From Acorus gramineus (Eukaryota; Streptophyta; Magnoliopsida; Acorales; Acoraceae), in NCBI GenBank assembly GCA_030737835.1, contig JAUJYN010000014.1, forward strand, positions 1,216,819-1,280,818: a stretch of 64,000 nucleotides of DNA, in the 5' to 3' direction. The notes below the pieces were generated by a model that saw only the letters and a program-made list of their open reading frames with translations, searched no databases and had not been told where the DNA came from. Position 1 is the first letter of the stretch; the number at the start of each line of letters is the position of its first letter. Below are positions 11,691 through 22,207 of the stretch, in pieces. The translations under genes and the position numbers were made by a program.

Positions 11691-13010
11691 ACCATGATGC
11701 CCGGAACCTGCGCCTCCTCGGCCGAAAGAGCTGCAACTCTGCCCTGAACAAACTGCGGTTGAGGAGCAGGGGCACGCCTCGCCGGCTGCATTGGCTGCCT
11801 CCACTGGTCAACACGGCCACCCTGTGGCTGCTGCTGCTGCTGCTGACGCTGAGGCTGCACACGGGGTCGGCCAGCATCTGGGCAATTATACGAAATATGC
11901 CCGATGCGCTGACAGTGGTAGCAGCGCCGCGTCTCCGATCGCCTGGCCTGGATTGGCACCGCCGCAATGGGTGCTGAACCTCGCACCGGCACCACATCTG
12001 CTGGAGGAGAGGCAGCCGCTAACTGATCAAAGCGGGGCCTCTTCTTCTTGCGCTGTCCCTGGTCCTGGCTCTTGGGAGGACTCCGGTCTGTAGAAGGGGG
12101 CGGAACCCTCACGAGGATCCTGAGGTCTCGCTCGACCGTCTTCGCCCGAGACACCAAGTCTGAGAGCCTCGAGAAAGCCTGGGAGGAGACATGCACCCGA
12201 ATGGCACTGCAGAGACCAAGCTCGAAACGACGGCATCGCGTCTCCTTGTCCATCACCAAGGCTGGGGTGAATCTGGAAAGCCTCGTGAAGCGCGTAGAGT
12301 AGTCAGCGACAGACATAGAGCCCTGCATCAGCTATTCAAACTCCTGCATCACGATCTGCCGCGTCGAGAACGGGAAGTACTCCTCCAGGAAATACCTCCG
12401 GAATCCTGCCCATAGAAGCTGCTCCACTCCCTCGGGGATGTCCACCACTCGGGTTCAGCATAAAGGTGGCCAGGGAGACTCGCTGGCGATCGGTGCAAAG
12501 CATGGTCGAGAAGATCGTATCCACCTCCATCAACCATCGCTCTGGGGCAAGGGGATCCGCCGTCTGGCCATAGAACTCGGGAGGGTGGAGCTTCAGAAAG
12601 GCTGCGAGGCCACTCTGCTGCACTCGCGCCGCAGCCTCTAGCCCCACCTCCCTCGCCAGGGGATCCTGAACTCTCACCGCCGGAATCACCACGGGGATTG
12701 GGGGTACATCGGGTACCACTGGCGGATCTGCCACCAAGGGGACCTGTGGAACTGCATCACGGGCCGCCCTCAGCTCCTGAATCTCTCTAGCCTGCTCTGC
12801 CAACACTCTGGTCTGGGCCTCCAGTGCCTTGGTTTGAGTCTCCACCAAATCCGCTATCCAAGCGAACGCACGTTCCCATGCGGGAGGCTCCTGCGCCGAT
12901 CCTGGCCTCACAGCCGTGGACTCTCCAGTAGCATCCTCGCCTCTGGTAGGTCCGGAAACCTCCAAAGGTCGAGAGGGACCATGTCCGCGCCGTCCTCTGC
13001 GAGGAGGCAT
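11691..13010 (-). pseudogene. gag: gag of internal 2, frameshifted
   Basis: Starts MPPRRGRRGHGPSRPLEV at 13010 and follows the internal 1 gag closely. About 26 bp present in the I/J copy are missing near 12455, shifting the frame, and an in-frame TAG lies at about 12330. Downstream the frame again shows gag (FTRLSRFTPALVM), a CCHC knuckle CYHCQRIGHISYNC and a Gln-rich tail, then SAEEAQVPGIMV before the LTR-derived block begins. Protease is absent. The protein would be truncated; the intact start and knuckle suggest recent descent from a functional gag. Confidence 0.9.
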
Positions 13011-13113
13011 ATCAACAACCTAAGAAAACCAGACACTAGGATCAGAATACTCATATAGAAATCCTAGGACTCATCTCTACGAAAAAGAAGACCATTGGCT
13101 CTGACAGGACCAG

Positions 13114-13125
13114 GCTCTGATACCA
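13114..13125 (-). promoter_or_regulatory. Primer-binding site of internal 2
   Basis: Minus strand reads TGGTATCAGAGC (initiator-Met tRNA type) five bases inside LTR C. It shows that LTR C is the 5' LTR of the array. Confidence 0.9.
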
Positions 13126-13130
13126 ACTTT

Positions 13131-15971
13131 TGTCACGCCCCAAGGCGGCCGTCCCCGGGACGCGGCAAGTGTATATATGATATCAGCACTCCAAGCAGGA
13201 GGTCAATAATATACCCTAAACAACATCAACAATTTCAACACAGACAACAAAGGGGGTGACATGATATATACACCAATAGCAGAAGCTAAAAGACTAAATC
13301 TGTAATCCAAAAACATATTACAGACTCGATACATAATCAACTGTCCTATGAGAGCCAATATATACAATGACATCCAAATAATATACAAACGCGTGCCCAA
13401 GCACGGAATATAACACATACAATCAAAAGGGATGCTGATAGCCTCTGATACTCGCGGGACGTGGCGCTACTCCGCTACTGATGAAGTCCCTCGGGGAGCT
13501 CCTCCTCCAGATCTGACTCAGATGACACTGGAGAAAAATATTATGCGAGGGGTGAGCCACACGCTCAGTGAATAGCACAACCCATGCATCACAGTTTATA
13601 TTAACCACAATCTCATTATTCAAGCCTCAAAGTGGCAGGAACTACACAAATCCAGTGGGTCGCTATCACCAACCCACTACACCCTCACCCTCACCCCTCA
13701 ATAGGTGACATAGGATATTGGGACTTACAAACCAGTGGGTCGCTACATCACCGACCCACCACACCCTCACCCTCACCCCTCAATATGGTGACATAGGATA
13801 TTGGGACTGACTAGGCTGTTGGTCACCCTTGGTCCACCGATAGTCTCTCCCCACTCCGTAGGCCGCTTGGCCACTCCCACATTCAGCACAGCAAATCAGG
13901 AGGTGCCTACTGATGGGAGCCCTCCACGGGACAGCCTTTCTAACGCCGGGGCAGTCTCTACACGGATCCAACGAAGGGAACAGAACAGCCTATCCATACG
14001 CATATGATCCACTTGGATCCGCCGACAACACATCTCAACAACTCTAATGTCTTGAATTCTTCAGAATTCCTCCAGGGCGCATAACCAAGATGCGGGGAAA
14101 CATATATTACAATTATATTGGGAAAAGAACCCTTGGGAGGGCACCATGAGGTCCCGATATAGAACATCCCGACAACCAAACAAGGAACACGGAGTACCCT
14201 AGCCCGGGTCTCAATGTTGACCTCGCAAGGCCCCTTAATATTCCCTAAGGCATGATAATAGTCATAAGTTCACATTTAATTTAATAAATTAAACTAATAG
14301 GACACATGCATAGGTCGAGGCTTCCTAGCATGAGAACAGGGTGACAGGATGCATGGCCCTTACACATATCCTAAGGGTGCAAGTCCCTAACATACAAAGT
14401 CTAGGGTGGCATGCATTCTACACACTAATCATGCTTGCATGGATTACATATTAACAAGTTAATATTAACTATGGTGCCCCAGGGGAGGAAGGTATACGCC
14501 CAAGTCCATATAGCACCTCCCAACTGGGTTGGGTTGTCCCACTCACCGATAACTAGGTCGTCGCGCGATCGTCCGTCAAGATCTGCAAGACAGGGTAATC
14601 AACTTGGTGAGTAAAATACACAAATACACCAAAAATACACTAAAAATACACAACACTCAGGCAAACATACATATGGCCCGTACGCACGCGAGCCCGAGCA
14701 CCCCAATTTAATCCTGAACCCCCGGGCAGCCGTACGCACGGCCACCTGCCCCATCGCGTGCACACCGCACGCCCTGCGCCCAGCGTCTCGCCCCGCGCGC
14801 ACCACCGCTCGCCCCATCGCGCGCACACCGCACGCCTGCGCCTCTGCGCAGCGCTCCGCGCGCACGCCCCCGCACGGCGCCCAGCACGCAGCACCCGCAC
14901 GCTCCTGCTCCACCCGCGTGCACGCCCGTGCGCACGCCCGCGCGCACGCCCGCGCTGCTCTGCCTGCAAGCCCGACAGTGCCCAGCCCTGCACCTGCCTG
15001 TGCTGCCTGTCTGCATGCCAGACTACCCGGGACAGCCTACCATCCTGCCCGAGCCACCCTACCACCCCTCACCGGCCACCAATGGCCACCAACAGCCACC
15101 AACCACCACCAACAGCCACCAACCACCACCAACTGCCATCAACAGCCACCACACACCCAAAACCACCCTCCTAACATGCATCTAAGCAAGAAAAGGAAGG
15201 AAAGAAGGCTTACCCTAGGAGAGGAAAGGAAGGGAAGGGGATCGGGAGCTCTTCGCGCACCGAAACACCGCCTCAAGGACCACCACCTAGATCTCTACCT
15301 AGCCCAAGAGGGGCTGAAATCAGAGGAGAAAAAGGGGTGTTAGAGGGGGGTCACACAAGTTGGAACTCGAATCCGAGACCACCGGTGGATAGATCAGGAG
15401 CTCACCTTTCCTTTCTCTTCTTTGTGTTCTTGGTTTCAAGCACTCTAGCTAGCTCAAAACAAAGAAAAAGAGAGAGGGGGAGAGAGAAATTTAATTGGGG
15501 AAGATGATGAATAGTGGGGGAGATATTTTAGCTCACTTAAATAAGTCAACACCACTTAGATTAGGGTTAACTAGGTTTAATTAGGGTTAAGAGAGGATTA
15601 GTGAGGCTTTAAGTGAGTTTTGACTTGGGTCAACCCAACCACACAAAAAAACAAAAGGGGTTGACCAAGTCATGGGCCCACTTTGACCAAGTCAACTCTC
15701 CCAATGACTTCTCGCTCGGTCAAAACCCGGATACGCCCCGGAACTGTGAAATTCTGAAATGTTACCGGAATTCGATGAAATTTTTGTGAGTGGCTTAAAA
15801 TGGCACCAGGACACATAATATGCAGTTAGATTTTCAATCGGAGTCCTCAAACTCAGGATGATAGCTAACAGTCCAAAATTTTAGCGGTTCCGATCGAAAA
15901 ACGAAAAAACTCAAAAACTGCCAGAATGCTCCAATGGTTACCATAAGGCTAAAAGTGACACATATATAACA
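13131..15971 (-). mobile_element. LTR C, 5' LTR of the array
   Basis: 2841 bp, TGTTATATATG at 15971 on the minus strand. Beyond 15971 the sequence switches without a polypurine tract to M-type LTR sequence starting GCTGACCTGACAG, which is uninterrupted at 55882 in LTR D; this is the outer insertion boundary, and the expected duplicate (GCTGA) would lie upstream of the window. LTR C resembles LTR A closely, supporting A and C as the original pair. TATA-like CTTATTTAAG at 15536-15545 (minus reading). Confidence 0.93.
14583..15213 (-). other. Candidate leader intron 1 in LTR C
   Basis: Minus-strand donor CTAGG/GTAAGC at 15213; acceptor CCTGTCTTGCAG/ATC ending at 14583, with TTTACTCACC upstream. 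631 bp, GC-rich. Followed by the 36-nt box and GTGAGT. Confidence 0.45.
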
Positions 15972-16475
15972 GCTGACCTGACAGAGGGCTTCCGTCCGGT
16001 ACCTCCGATGTGTCGGACAATACTGGTAGTTGGAGTGGACTAGGTCGAGGCTACGAGGGTGGGAAAGGGCTACCGGGTGGACCAGGGGTGGAGAGCGGTC
16101 TAGTCTGTCCCAAAGGACCCATGACACCCCTAAAGGGTGAGCGTGGGGTGGATCGGCGATGTTACGACCCTCTAACTTGTGTAGTTACTCCCGTTTAGGG
16201 ACTATGACTACTTTAAGGTTAATATGAGTGTGTTGGTTGTTGTTATGCATGTGTGTGATATCTCGATAAGCGAGTATCGAGAGTGGTTGTTTTCCTTTGG
16301 GTTTCGCTTTGTGAACATGGGATCGTTCTCCCCTTCGTTGGATCCGATGTAGGAACTCCCCGGCGTTGGCTGTACCTGACAGAGGGCTCCCGTCCATAGG
16401 TACCTCCGATGTGTCGGACAGTACGGATGGTGGGAGTGGACTAGGTGGAGGCCACGAGGGTGGGAAAGGGCTACT
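15972..16475 (+). mobile_element. LTR M, left visible part
   Basis: Plus-strand LTR sequence almost identical to 55882-56375 of LTR D, including TGTCGGACA and ATATCTCGATAAGCG. It is bounded on the left by the insertion of LTR C and on the right by the solo LTR at 16476, and resumes at 19963. Its 5' end is outside the window. Confidence 0.88.
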
Positions 16476-16741
16476 TGTTATATATGTGTCACTTTTAGCC
16501 TGCTGGTAACCATTAGAGCGTTCTGGCAGTTTTTCATTTTTTTTTTTCGGTTTTCGATCGGTACCGCTAATTTTAGGACTGTTATCTATCGTCCTGAGTT
16601 AGAGGACTCCGATTGGAAATCTAACTGCATATTTGGTGTCCTGGTGCCATTTTAGGCCTCTCACGAAAATTTCGTTGAATTCCGGTAACGTTTCCGAAAT
16701 TTCGCAGTTCCGGGGCGTATCTGGGTTTTTAAGTCGCCCGC

Positions 16742-16749
16742 TATATAAG
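16742..16749 (+). promoter_or_regulatory. TATA box of the solo LTR
   Basis: TATATAAG about 267 bp into the LTR, followed 30-40 nt later by the conserved ATTCATCATC and then a CT-rich Y-patch (about 16797-16830), the usual plant pol II core promoter layout. The same spacing is seen in LTR B (9811-9820). Confidence 0.65.
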
Positions 16750-17066
16750 TGAAAGCTAAAAATATCCTGGCACTATTCATCATCCCCTACCTTGAGCCCT
16801 CTCTCTCCTCTCCTCCGTTTTTCTTCCATTTGAGGCCCTTAGACCCCTCAAAGCTTAAAAGTTAAAACCTAGGAAGTGTAGATCGGGTCCCGATCTACAC
16901 CCCGGTGGTTTCAAATCCCAATTCCGGCGAGTTTTGGCCGTCCGTCCTCCCTCTCTTCGTCCCTGATTTGAGCCATCTCGGTGGTGGAGGTAGATCCGGG
17001 CGTTGGAAACCTTTTGGGAGAGGTTTCGGTGCGCGGAGAGCAACCGGATTTCCTTTCCTCCCCTTG

Positions 17067-18359
17067 GTAAGCCTCTTTTTCCTCTCTTTCTTGCCTAGAT
17101 GTATGCTAGGAGGGTGGAAATGGGGTTGGGTGGAGGTTGGCGGCGGTGGGTGGCCGTCGGAGGGCTGTGGGAGGCGGTTGGAGGCTGTGGTGGTGGTCGG
17201 AGGTGGATGGAAGAGGAGCTCGGGCTGGCAGGCGTGCGGCTCGGGCTGGGCGGCTGCTGTCTCGGGCAGGGCAACAGCGCAGGGTGGTGCAGGTGCAGTG
17301 GCTAGTGCAGGCGCGCGAGGGCGTGCGCGCGTGCGTGCGCTCGGGCGGTGCTGGGGGCCAGCAGGGCTGGGCGTGCGGGCGCTCGGCTGGCGCTGGAGGC
17401 CAGCAGGGCTGAGCGTGCGTGCTGGGCCGGCTGGCAGGGCTAGCTCGGGTAGGCTGGGAGCAGGTGCACCAGTTTGCTGGGCGCGCGAGCGCGTGCGCGC
17501 AGGTGCGCGCGCGGGCGTGCGCTCGGGGGGTGCAGGGAGGTGCGTGCGGGTAGGCTAGCTGGGCTGTGCGCGCTGGCAGGCCGGGCGAGCAGGCTGGGCG
17601 CGCAGGCGAGCAGGGCAGGGGCGCTCGGGCATCAGGAGGGCAGTGCCCCGGGCGTGTAGGCGAGCGGTGCTCGGGCCACTCGACGACGCGCGCAGGCAGG
17701 CAATGCGGGCAGCAGCGTGGGCAGGCTGGCAGGCGCGCTGGGCGCGTGCTGCCAGGCGCGCTGGGCGCGTGTTGCGCGTGCGTGTGCGTGGGCGCTGGGT
17801 GAGGGTCCCGGGTGCTGGGTGCAGAGCGCTGGGCGCTGGGTCGCGGGTACCGGGTGCTGGCCGAGGGTGCTGGGCGCTGGGCGCTGAGCACCGCTGTGGG
17901 GCGTGCGCGCGGGGCACTGGGCAGAGGCAGGCGTGCGCGCGGTGTGGGAGCTGGTGGTGCGCGCGGAGTGCGCGCGGGGCGGAGCTGGCGGTGCGCGCGG
18001 GGCGTTTGGCGTGCTCGTGTGGTGTGCGCGGGGAGCGCGGGGGTGCGCGCGGGCTGCTGCGGCGGGGCGCAGTGGGCGCGGTGCACCGGGTGGCTTGGCT
18101 GCGGGTCCAGGGCGGCGGGCAGGGGCCCGGCGGAGCCTAGGCGCGCGGGCTGAGGTGCGGCGGCGCACCCGAGGGGTCGGGTGGCCGTGCGGGAGGTTGC
18201 CGGTGGTGCGGGAGTGTGCCGGAGTGCTCGGGCTAGCGTGCGTACGTGCCGTATGTACGTTTGCCCGAGTATGGGGTATTTTTGGAGTAGTTTAATGTAT
18301 TGTTGGGTATTTTTGTATGTTTGTGGATTTTACTCACCATACGATACCCTGTCTTGCAG
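17067..18359 (+). other. Candidate leader intron 1 in the solo LTR
   Basis: Donor CCTTG/GTAAGC at 17067, acceptor CCTGTCTTGCAG/ATC ending at 18359, branch-point-like TTTACTCACC about 25 nt upstream. At 1293 bp it is the longest version in the window and holds nearly the whole GC-rich block. Positions of donor, branch point and acceptor are conserved in eleven LTRs here whereas the sequence between them is not. Confidence 0.5.
17100..18250 (+). repeat. GC-rich, GCGC/GTGC low-complexity block
   Basis: Composed of GCGCGC, GTGCGC and GGGCGC words with many short overlapping direct repeats (for example around 17740-17775). Long open frames on both strands here result from lack of AT, not from coding. 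Counterparts lie in most other chromovirus LTRs of the window, differing in length and detail. The alternating purine-pyrimidine runs could favour Z-DNA, and the strand is strongly G-rich. Confidence 0.8.
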
Positions 18360-18395
18360 ATCTAGATGGACGGTCGCGCGACGACCCGGACTTCG
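18360..18395 (+). other. Conserved 36-nt box between acceptor and donor (candidate micro-exon)
   Basis: Begins ATCTAGATGGACGG after TTGCAG and ends before GTGAGTGGGA (18396-18401). It includes the near-palindrome GGTCGCGCGACG. Lengths in other copies: 36 nt in A, C, E and F, 35 in G, 37 in H, 39 in D. Constant size and flanking splice-type signals argue for a short exon; a protein-binding box is the alternative. Confidence 0.45.
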
Positions 18396-19569
18396 GTGAG
18401 TGGGACAATCCAACCTAGTAGAGAGGTGTTATACGCACTTGGGCGTATACCGACCTCTCCTGGGGCACCATGGATAGATATTGGCATGTGTAATATGTAT
18501 ATCATGCGAGCATGATTTAATTGTAGAATCCATGTTACCCTAGACTTTGCATGTTAGGGACTTGCACCCTTAGGATATGTGTATGAGCCATGCAGCATGT
18601 CCCCTGTTTCCATGTTAGGAAGCCCGACCGATGCATGTGCCCTACTAGTTTATTTATTAAATTAAATGCTAGTATTTGTTAAATTGCATGTTATAGTGAA
18701 TATTATAGGGGAGGGGCCTTGCGAGGACAGCGGTGAGACCCGGGTTAGGGTACACCGTGTTCCTTGTTTGGTTGTCGGGGTGTCCTATAACGGGAACTCA
18801 CGCTGCCCTCCCGAGTTTCTTTCCCCCAATGATATTCCACCCTTGTTATAACCTTATGCATGTTCCCCGCATCATAGTTATGCGCCCTGGTGGGTTCTGA
18901 GGAATTCAGAACATTAGTGTTGTTATGATGTGTTGTCTGCGGATCCGAGTGGATCATATGCGATGGATAGGCTGTTATGTCCCCTTCGTTGGATCCGTGT
19001 AGTACAGCCTCGGCGTTAGACAGGTTGTCCCGTGCAGGGGCTCCCAGTAGTAGGCGCCTCCTGATTTGGTAGAAGGACTGTGCTGAACATGGGAGTGGCC
19101 AAACGACCTACGGAGTGGGGAGAGACTATCGGTGGACCAAGGGTGACCAACAGCCTAGTCAGTCCCAAGAGCCTATGTCACCCATTGAAGGGTGAGGGTG
19201 AGGGTGTAGTGGGTTGGCAATGAGCGACCCGCTGGATTTGTCTATGGATGATTGTCAGTCCCAATATCCTATGTCACTCCTGTTGAGGGGTGAGGGTGAG
19301 GGTGTAGTAGGTTGGCGATAGCGACCTGCTGGATTGGTGTGGTTAGTCCCAATATCCTTGGTCACCCATTGAGGGTGAGGGTGAGGGTGAGGGTGTAGTG
19401 GGTTGGCGTTAGCGACCCACTAGTCAGAGGAATTGTTGTTATTTGTGGCTATGGTAATGTGGTTGTGGATGTTAAGAATTATCTGGTTGTGGTCAATATT
19501 GTCTGTGATGCATGGGTTGTGCCGTTCACTGAGCGTGTGGCTCACCCCTAGCACAATATTTTTCTTCAG
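18396..19569 (+). other. Candidate leader intron 2 in the solo LTR
   Basis: Donor GTGAGT at 18396 and acceptor ATTTTTCTTCAG/TG ending at 19569, just after the conserved CACTGAGCGTGTGGCTCACC. Equivalent acceptors are TTCTTTTCAG/GG in LTRs M, D and H and TTCTCCAG in LTR B (minus). In a full element the same donor could instead join the acceptor 9 nt before the gag ATG. Inferred only. Confidence 0.35.
19160..19430 (+). repeat. Three tandem copies of an 80-90-bp LTR subrepeat with GGGTGA arrays
   Basis: Each unit runs from GTCCCAA(T/G)A through GGGTGAGGGTGAGGG and a TGGGTTGGC/GCGACC motif. Copy number differs among LTRs: two in A, B, C and E, three here and in I and J. GGG tracts at 19373-19393 fit a G-quadruplex. 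Confidence 0.85.
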
Positions 19570-19962
19570 TGTCATCTGAGTCGGATCTGGAGGAGGAGCT
19601 CCCCGAGGGACTTCATCAGTAGCGGAGTAGCGCCACGTCCCGCGAGTATCAGAGGCTATCAACATCCCTTGTGCTTGTATGTATTATTTTCCGTGCTTGG
19701 GCACGCGTTTGTGTTGTATTTGGATGTCTTTGTATGTATATTGGCTCTCACAGGACATGTGATTATGTATAGAGTCTGTAGTGTGTTTTGATTACAGATT
19801 CAGTCTTTAGCTTCCGCATTTAGTGTATATATCATGTCAGCCCTGCTTTTGTTGTCTGTGTGTCATTCTGGTTGCTTGTGTATGATATATTATTGACCTC
19901 CTGTGTAGATTCTGATATTTTATATACACTTGCCGCGTCTCGGGGACGCCCGGGGCGTGACA

Positions 19963-20998
19963 CTACCAGTGGACCAAGGGTGTAGAGCGGTGAGTTGAGG
20001 AGATCGGGTTGTAGATACTACCCGGGAGAGGGTTAATGAATGATGTCGCGAGCGTGGAATCGTTCTCCCCTTCATTGGATCCGATGTAGGAACTCCCCAG
20101 CATTGGCTATACCTGTCAGAGGACTAGGCGGAGGCCACGAGGGTGGGAGAGGCTTCCGGGTGGACCAGGGGTGTAGAGCAGTCTAAGTCCCTTCCCAAAG
20201 TCCCAAGATGTCTCCTTTCAGGAGTGAGGGTGTGGATGAGGCGAAGACACGTCGCCTCGTGACCCATTTGTTGTTCGACCGTTCCCATAGTTGTTGGGTC
20301 CGGTCTCGTGATCGATGTTGAAGGACATCGTTGGGCGATTATCTAGATGTAGATGATCCAGTAGTGTTGAGTAGACCAGTAAATCCGGGTCTCTTCAACC
20401 GACGGTATGGTCTCTCCCCATAAGTCCCAAAAGACTTCCTCCGGGAGTGAGGGTGGGGGTGAGGTTGGTCGCGCTGCCGCGTGACCCAGTTATCCATGGG
20501 TTTCTACCCATGTTTTCCTTGAAAGGAAATTGATTTGTGTATTGAACTGTAGAATGGTGATTGGTTTCCAGCCACTCACTGAGCTTGTAGCTCACCCCTC
20601 GCATACTGTTTCTTTTCAGGGGCAGTGTTGAGCGTGGAGCTGGAGCTTTCCTGTGGCGTGGTCTTATGGGCGTGGAGCGTTCTTCCGGCGGGTGGCGAGT
20701 GAGAGGCTGTCAGCATTCCTAGAGTCGTTTTATGCTTTGTAAATCGTGCATGTGGCACAGGTTGTATTTTCTTTGGTCTAGACTTGGCTTTCACAGGACA
20801 TTGATTGTGTATTCGGGTCTGTAATAATGTTTTTGATTTATAGACATTGTTATATATTATGCTTCCGCTTTTCAGTCAGTTATCTTTATCTTGCTTTGCC
20901 GCCTTGTGTATTGTTGTTGTGTCCTTATTGACCTCAGGTATTGATAGCTGATATTTATTATTGCCACGTCTCGGGGACGGCCGCCCTGGGCGTGACAA
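19963..20998 (+). mobile_element. LTR M, right part with 3' terminus
   Basis: Continues 15972-16475 after the solo LTR and ends GGGCGTGACA at 20998. Matches LTR D 56375-57457 but has only one copy of the 43-bp segment duplicated there. Beyond 20998 there is no primer site; the sequence enters the gag of element N. M is therefore a solo LTR or a 3' LTR; which one depends on sequence left of the window. ACGCA (20999-21003) should be its target duplication. Confidence 0.9.
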
Positions 20999-21718
20999 CG
21001 CAAGATCGTCCTCGTGCAGTCGCGCAAGTCCAACGGCGTGTGCCATTGTCGTCGGTCAAAATAGTTTCACCCCTATCCGGATGTCTTCCTTTAACCCGCC
21101 GATGAAACTGCCGAGGAGCGCCTCTTCTGGCCAATTTCGAACCCGTGATGCTAGGCGCTCAAACTGGGTTTGGTACTCACGGACGGTTCTGGTTTGTTGG
21201 AGCTTGGCCAATGCTTCATCAAAGTTTTCATATTCAGAGGGCCCAAATCGAACACATAGTTCTTTGGTAAACTCCTGCCAGGTCGCGTGTGGATGGGATG
21301 ACGAATACCACTGGAACCATTGCAGAACTTCATCCTGTAGGTGGAATGACGCTAAGAGAACTTTTTGATCCTCCGGGGTCCTCTGATAAGTGAAGAATTG
21401 CTCTGCCTTGTAGATCCATCCAGTCGGAACCTCTCCTGACAAACGGGGAAAATCAATCCGAGCATAACGAAATTGCACGCTCCCGTTTTCCGGTGGCTGG
21501 AAGCGGGTTGGTCGATTGTCACGGTCCAAGCTACCTGACGACTCCAACGTTCTCTCCTTCATGAGGGCAGACATGTTGGTAGCAATCGTGTCGAGATTGC
21601 TAGAAATGGCCTCAAGTTGATCGGTGTGCTTGCGTAGCGTCATCTGCAAGACGTGCACATCAACTTCAAGTTTCGACACGCGATCCTCATCCGAGGTGGA
21701 GCGGGAGTTGGTAGACAT
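20999..21718 (-). pseudogene. gag: gag of older gypsy element N, cut by LTR M
   Basis: Starts at 21718 (MSTNSRSTSDED), directly after the primer site. An N-terminal coiled-coil-like part (residues 10-60) is followed by a retrotransposon-gag core: GWIYKAEQFFTYQRTPEDQ, DEVLQWFQWY, TWQEFTKELCVRFGP, FERLASRVRNWPEE. TGA at 21056-21058 ends the frame at 220 residues, but the same frame continues with recognisable gag (TMAHAVGLARLHEDD) up to 20999, where LTR M begins. So there is one nonsense codon plus truncation by insertion. It differs clearly from the MPPRRGR gags and belongs to another Ty3/gypsy lineage. Confidence 0.9.
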
Positions 21719-21721
21719 AAT

Positions 21722-21733
21722 GCTCTGATACCA
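21722..21733 (-). promoter_or_regulatory. Primer-binding site of element N
   Basis: Minus strand reads TGGTATCAGAGC, overlapping the approach to the gag ATG: only a few bases separate primer site and start codon, giving an extremely short leader. Confidence 0.9.
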
Positions 21734-21735
21734 AT

Positions 21736-22207
21736 TGATAGGAAGAGACCTATCAAGCAGTGATGATCCAAATAATAAGGAATTTAGAAGAGGTCAGAAG
21801 AGAATTAGAGGAGAAAAAGAGAAGAGAATTTAGAGGAGAAAGAACTTGGAATAATCTCTCATGCATTCTTTATTCATATGTAAGGCTTATATAGCCAAAC
21901 ACCTAATAACTTCCTACAATTTAGAGATTCTCCTACAATTAAATAATCCAAATAAGGAAACTAATTAAACATACGAATAAGGAAACTAATTAAAGCAGAC
22001 AAAATAAGGAAACTAATTAAGCATATGAATAAGGAAACTAATTAAAGCTAAATAATTTATTCCTCCTCTGATTCAGCATGTCAATCTCCTTGAGATCTGA
22101 TTGCCAGCCTTGCACGTCCACGTCCCGCACCTTCCGAACGCCGCGTACGAGCCGAACGCTTGAAATAAGCGTGCCAACCTGGGGCTAGGTCTAGCAGCAA
22201 CCTATCA
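21736..22207 (-). mobile_element. LTR of element N (5' LTR, 472 bp)
   Basis: Ends are perfect 7-bp inverted repeats, TGATAGG and CCTATCA. On the minus strand TATATAAG (21886-21893) is followed by an AATAAA-type signal near 21870, fitting U3-R-U5 order. The short LTR contrasts with the 2.7-4.5-kb chromovirus LTRs. The 3' LTR is not in the window on this side. Confidence 0.92.
21947..22050 (-). repeat. Four short tandem repeats in the U3 of element N
   Basis: AAGGAAACTAATTAA recurs four times at about 22-29-bp spacing, upstream of the TATA box in element orientation. This is a typical position for enhancer-like repeats. Confidence 0.75.

Larger units (their letters stand above)
16476..19962 (+). 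mobile_element. Solo chromovirus LTR inserted into LTR M
   Basis: 3487 bp from TGTTATATATG to CGGGGCGTGACA on the plus strand, with no primer site or internal region attached. Flanks are CTACT (16471-16475) and CTACC (19963-19967), a 5-bp target duplication with one mismatch; the empty site is visible in LTR D at about 56370, where the sequence runs through uninterrupted. Order inside: TATATAAG, pyrimidine-rich zone, donor, GC-rich block, acceptor, 36-nt box, GTGAGT, GTTCCTTGTTTGG segment, three CCCTCACCC-type subrepeats, terminal region. It arose by recombination between the two LTRs of a lost full element. Confidence 0.95.

Noticed and set aside
17106..18295. Long overlapping open frames on both strands in GC-rich LTR blocks (also 1095-1688, 8694-9615, 14599-15343, 40766-41726, 46461-47527, 54503-55314, 60753-61971)
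   Set aside because: Compositional artefact: few AT-rich stop codons, Ala/Arg/Gly/Pro-rich translations, frames on both strands, length differing between LTR copies, no conserved start.
19190..19420. GGGTGA arrays as interstitial telomere repeats
   Set aside because: The unit is not TTTAGGG and the arrays are embedded in longer LTR subrepeats present in every copy.
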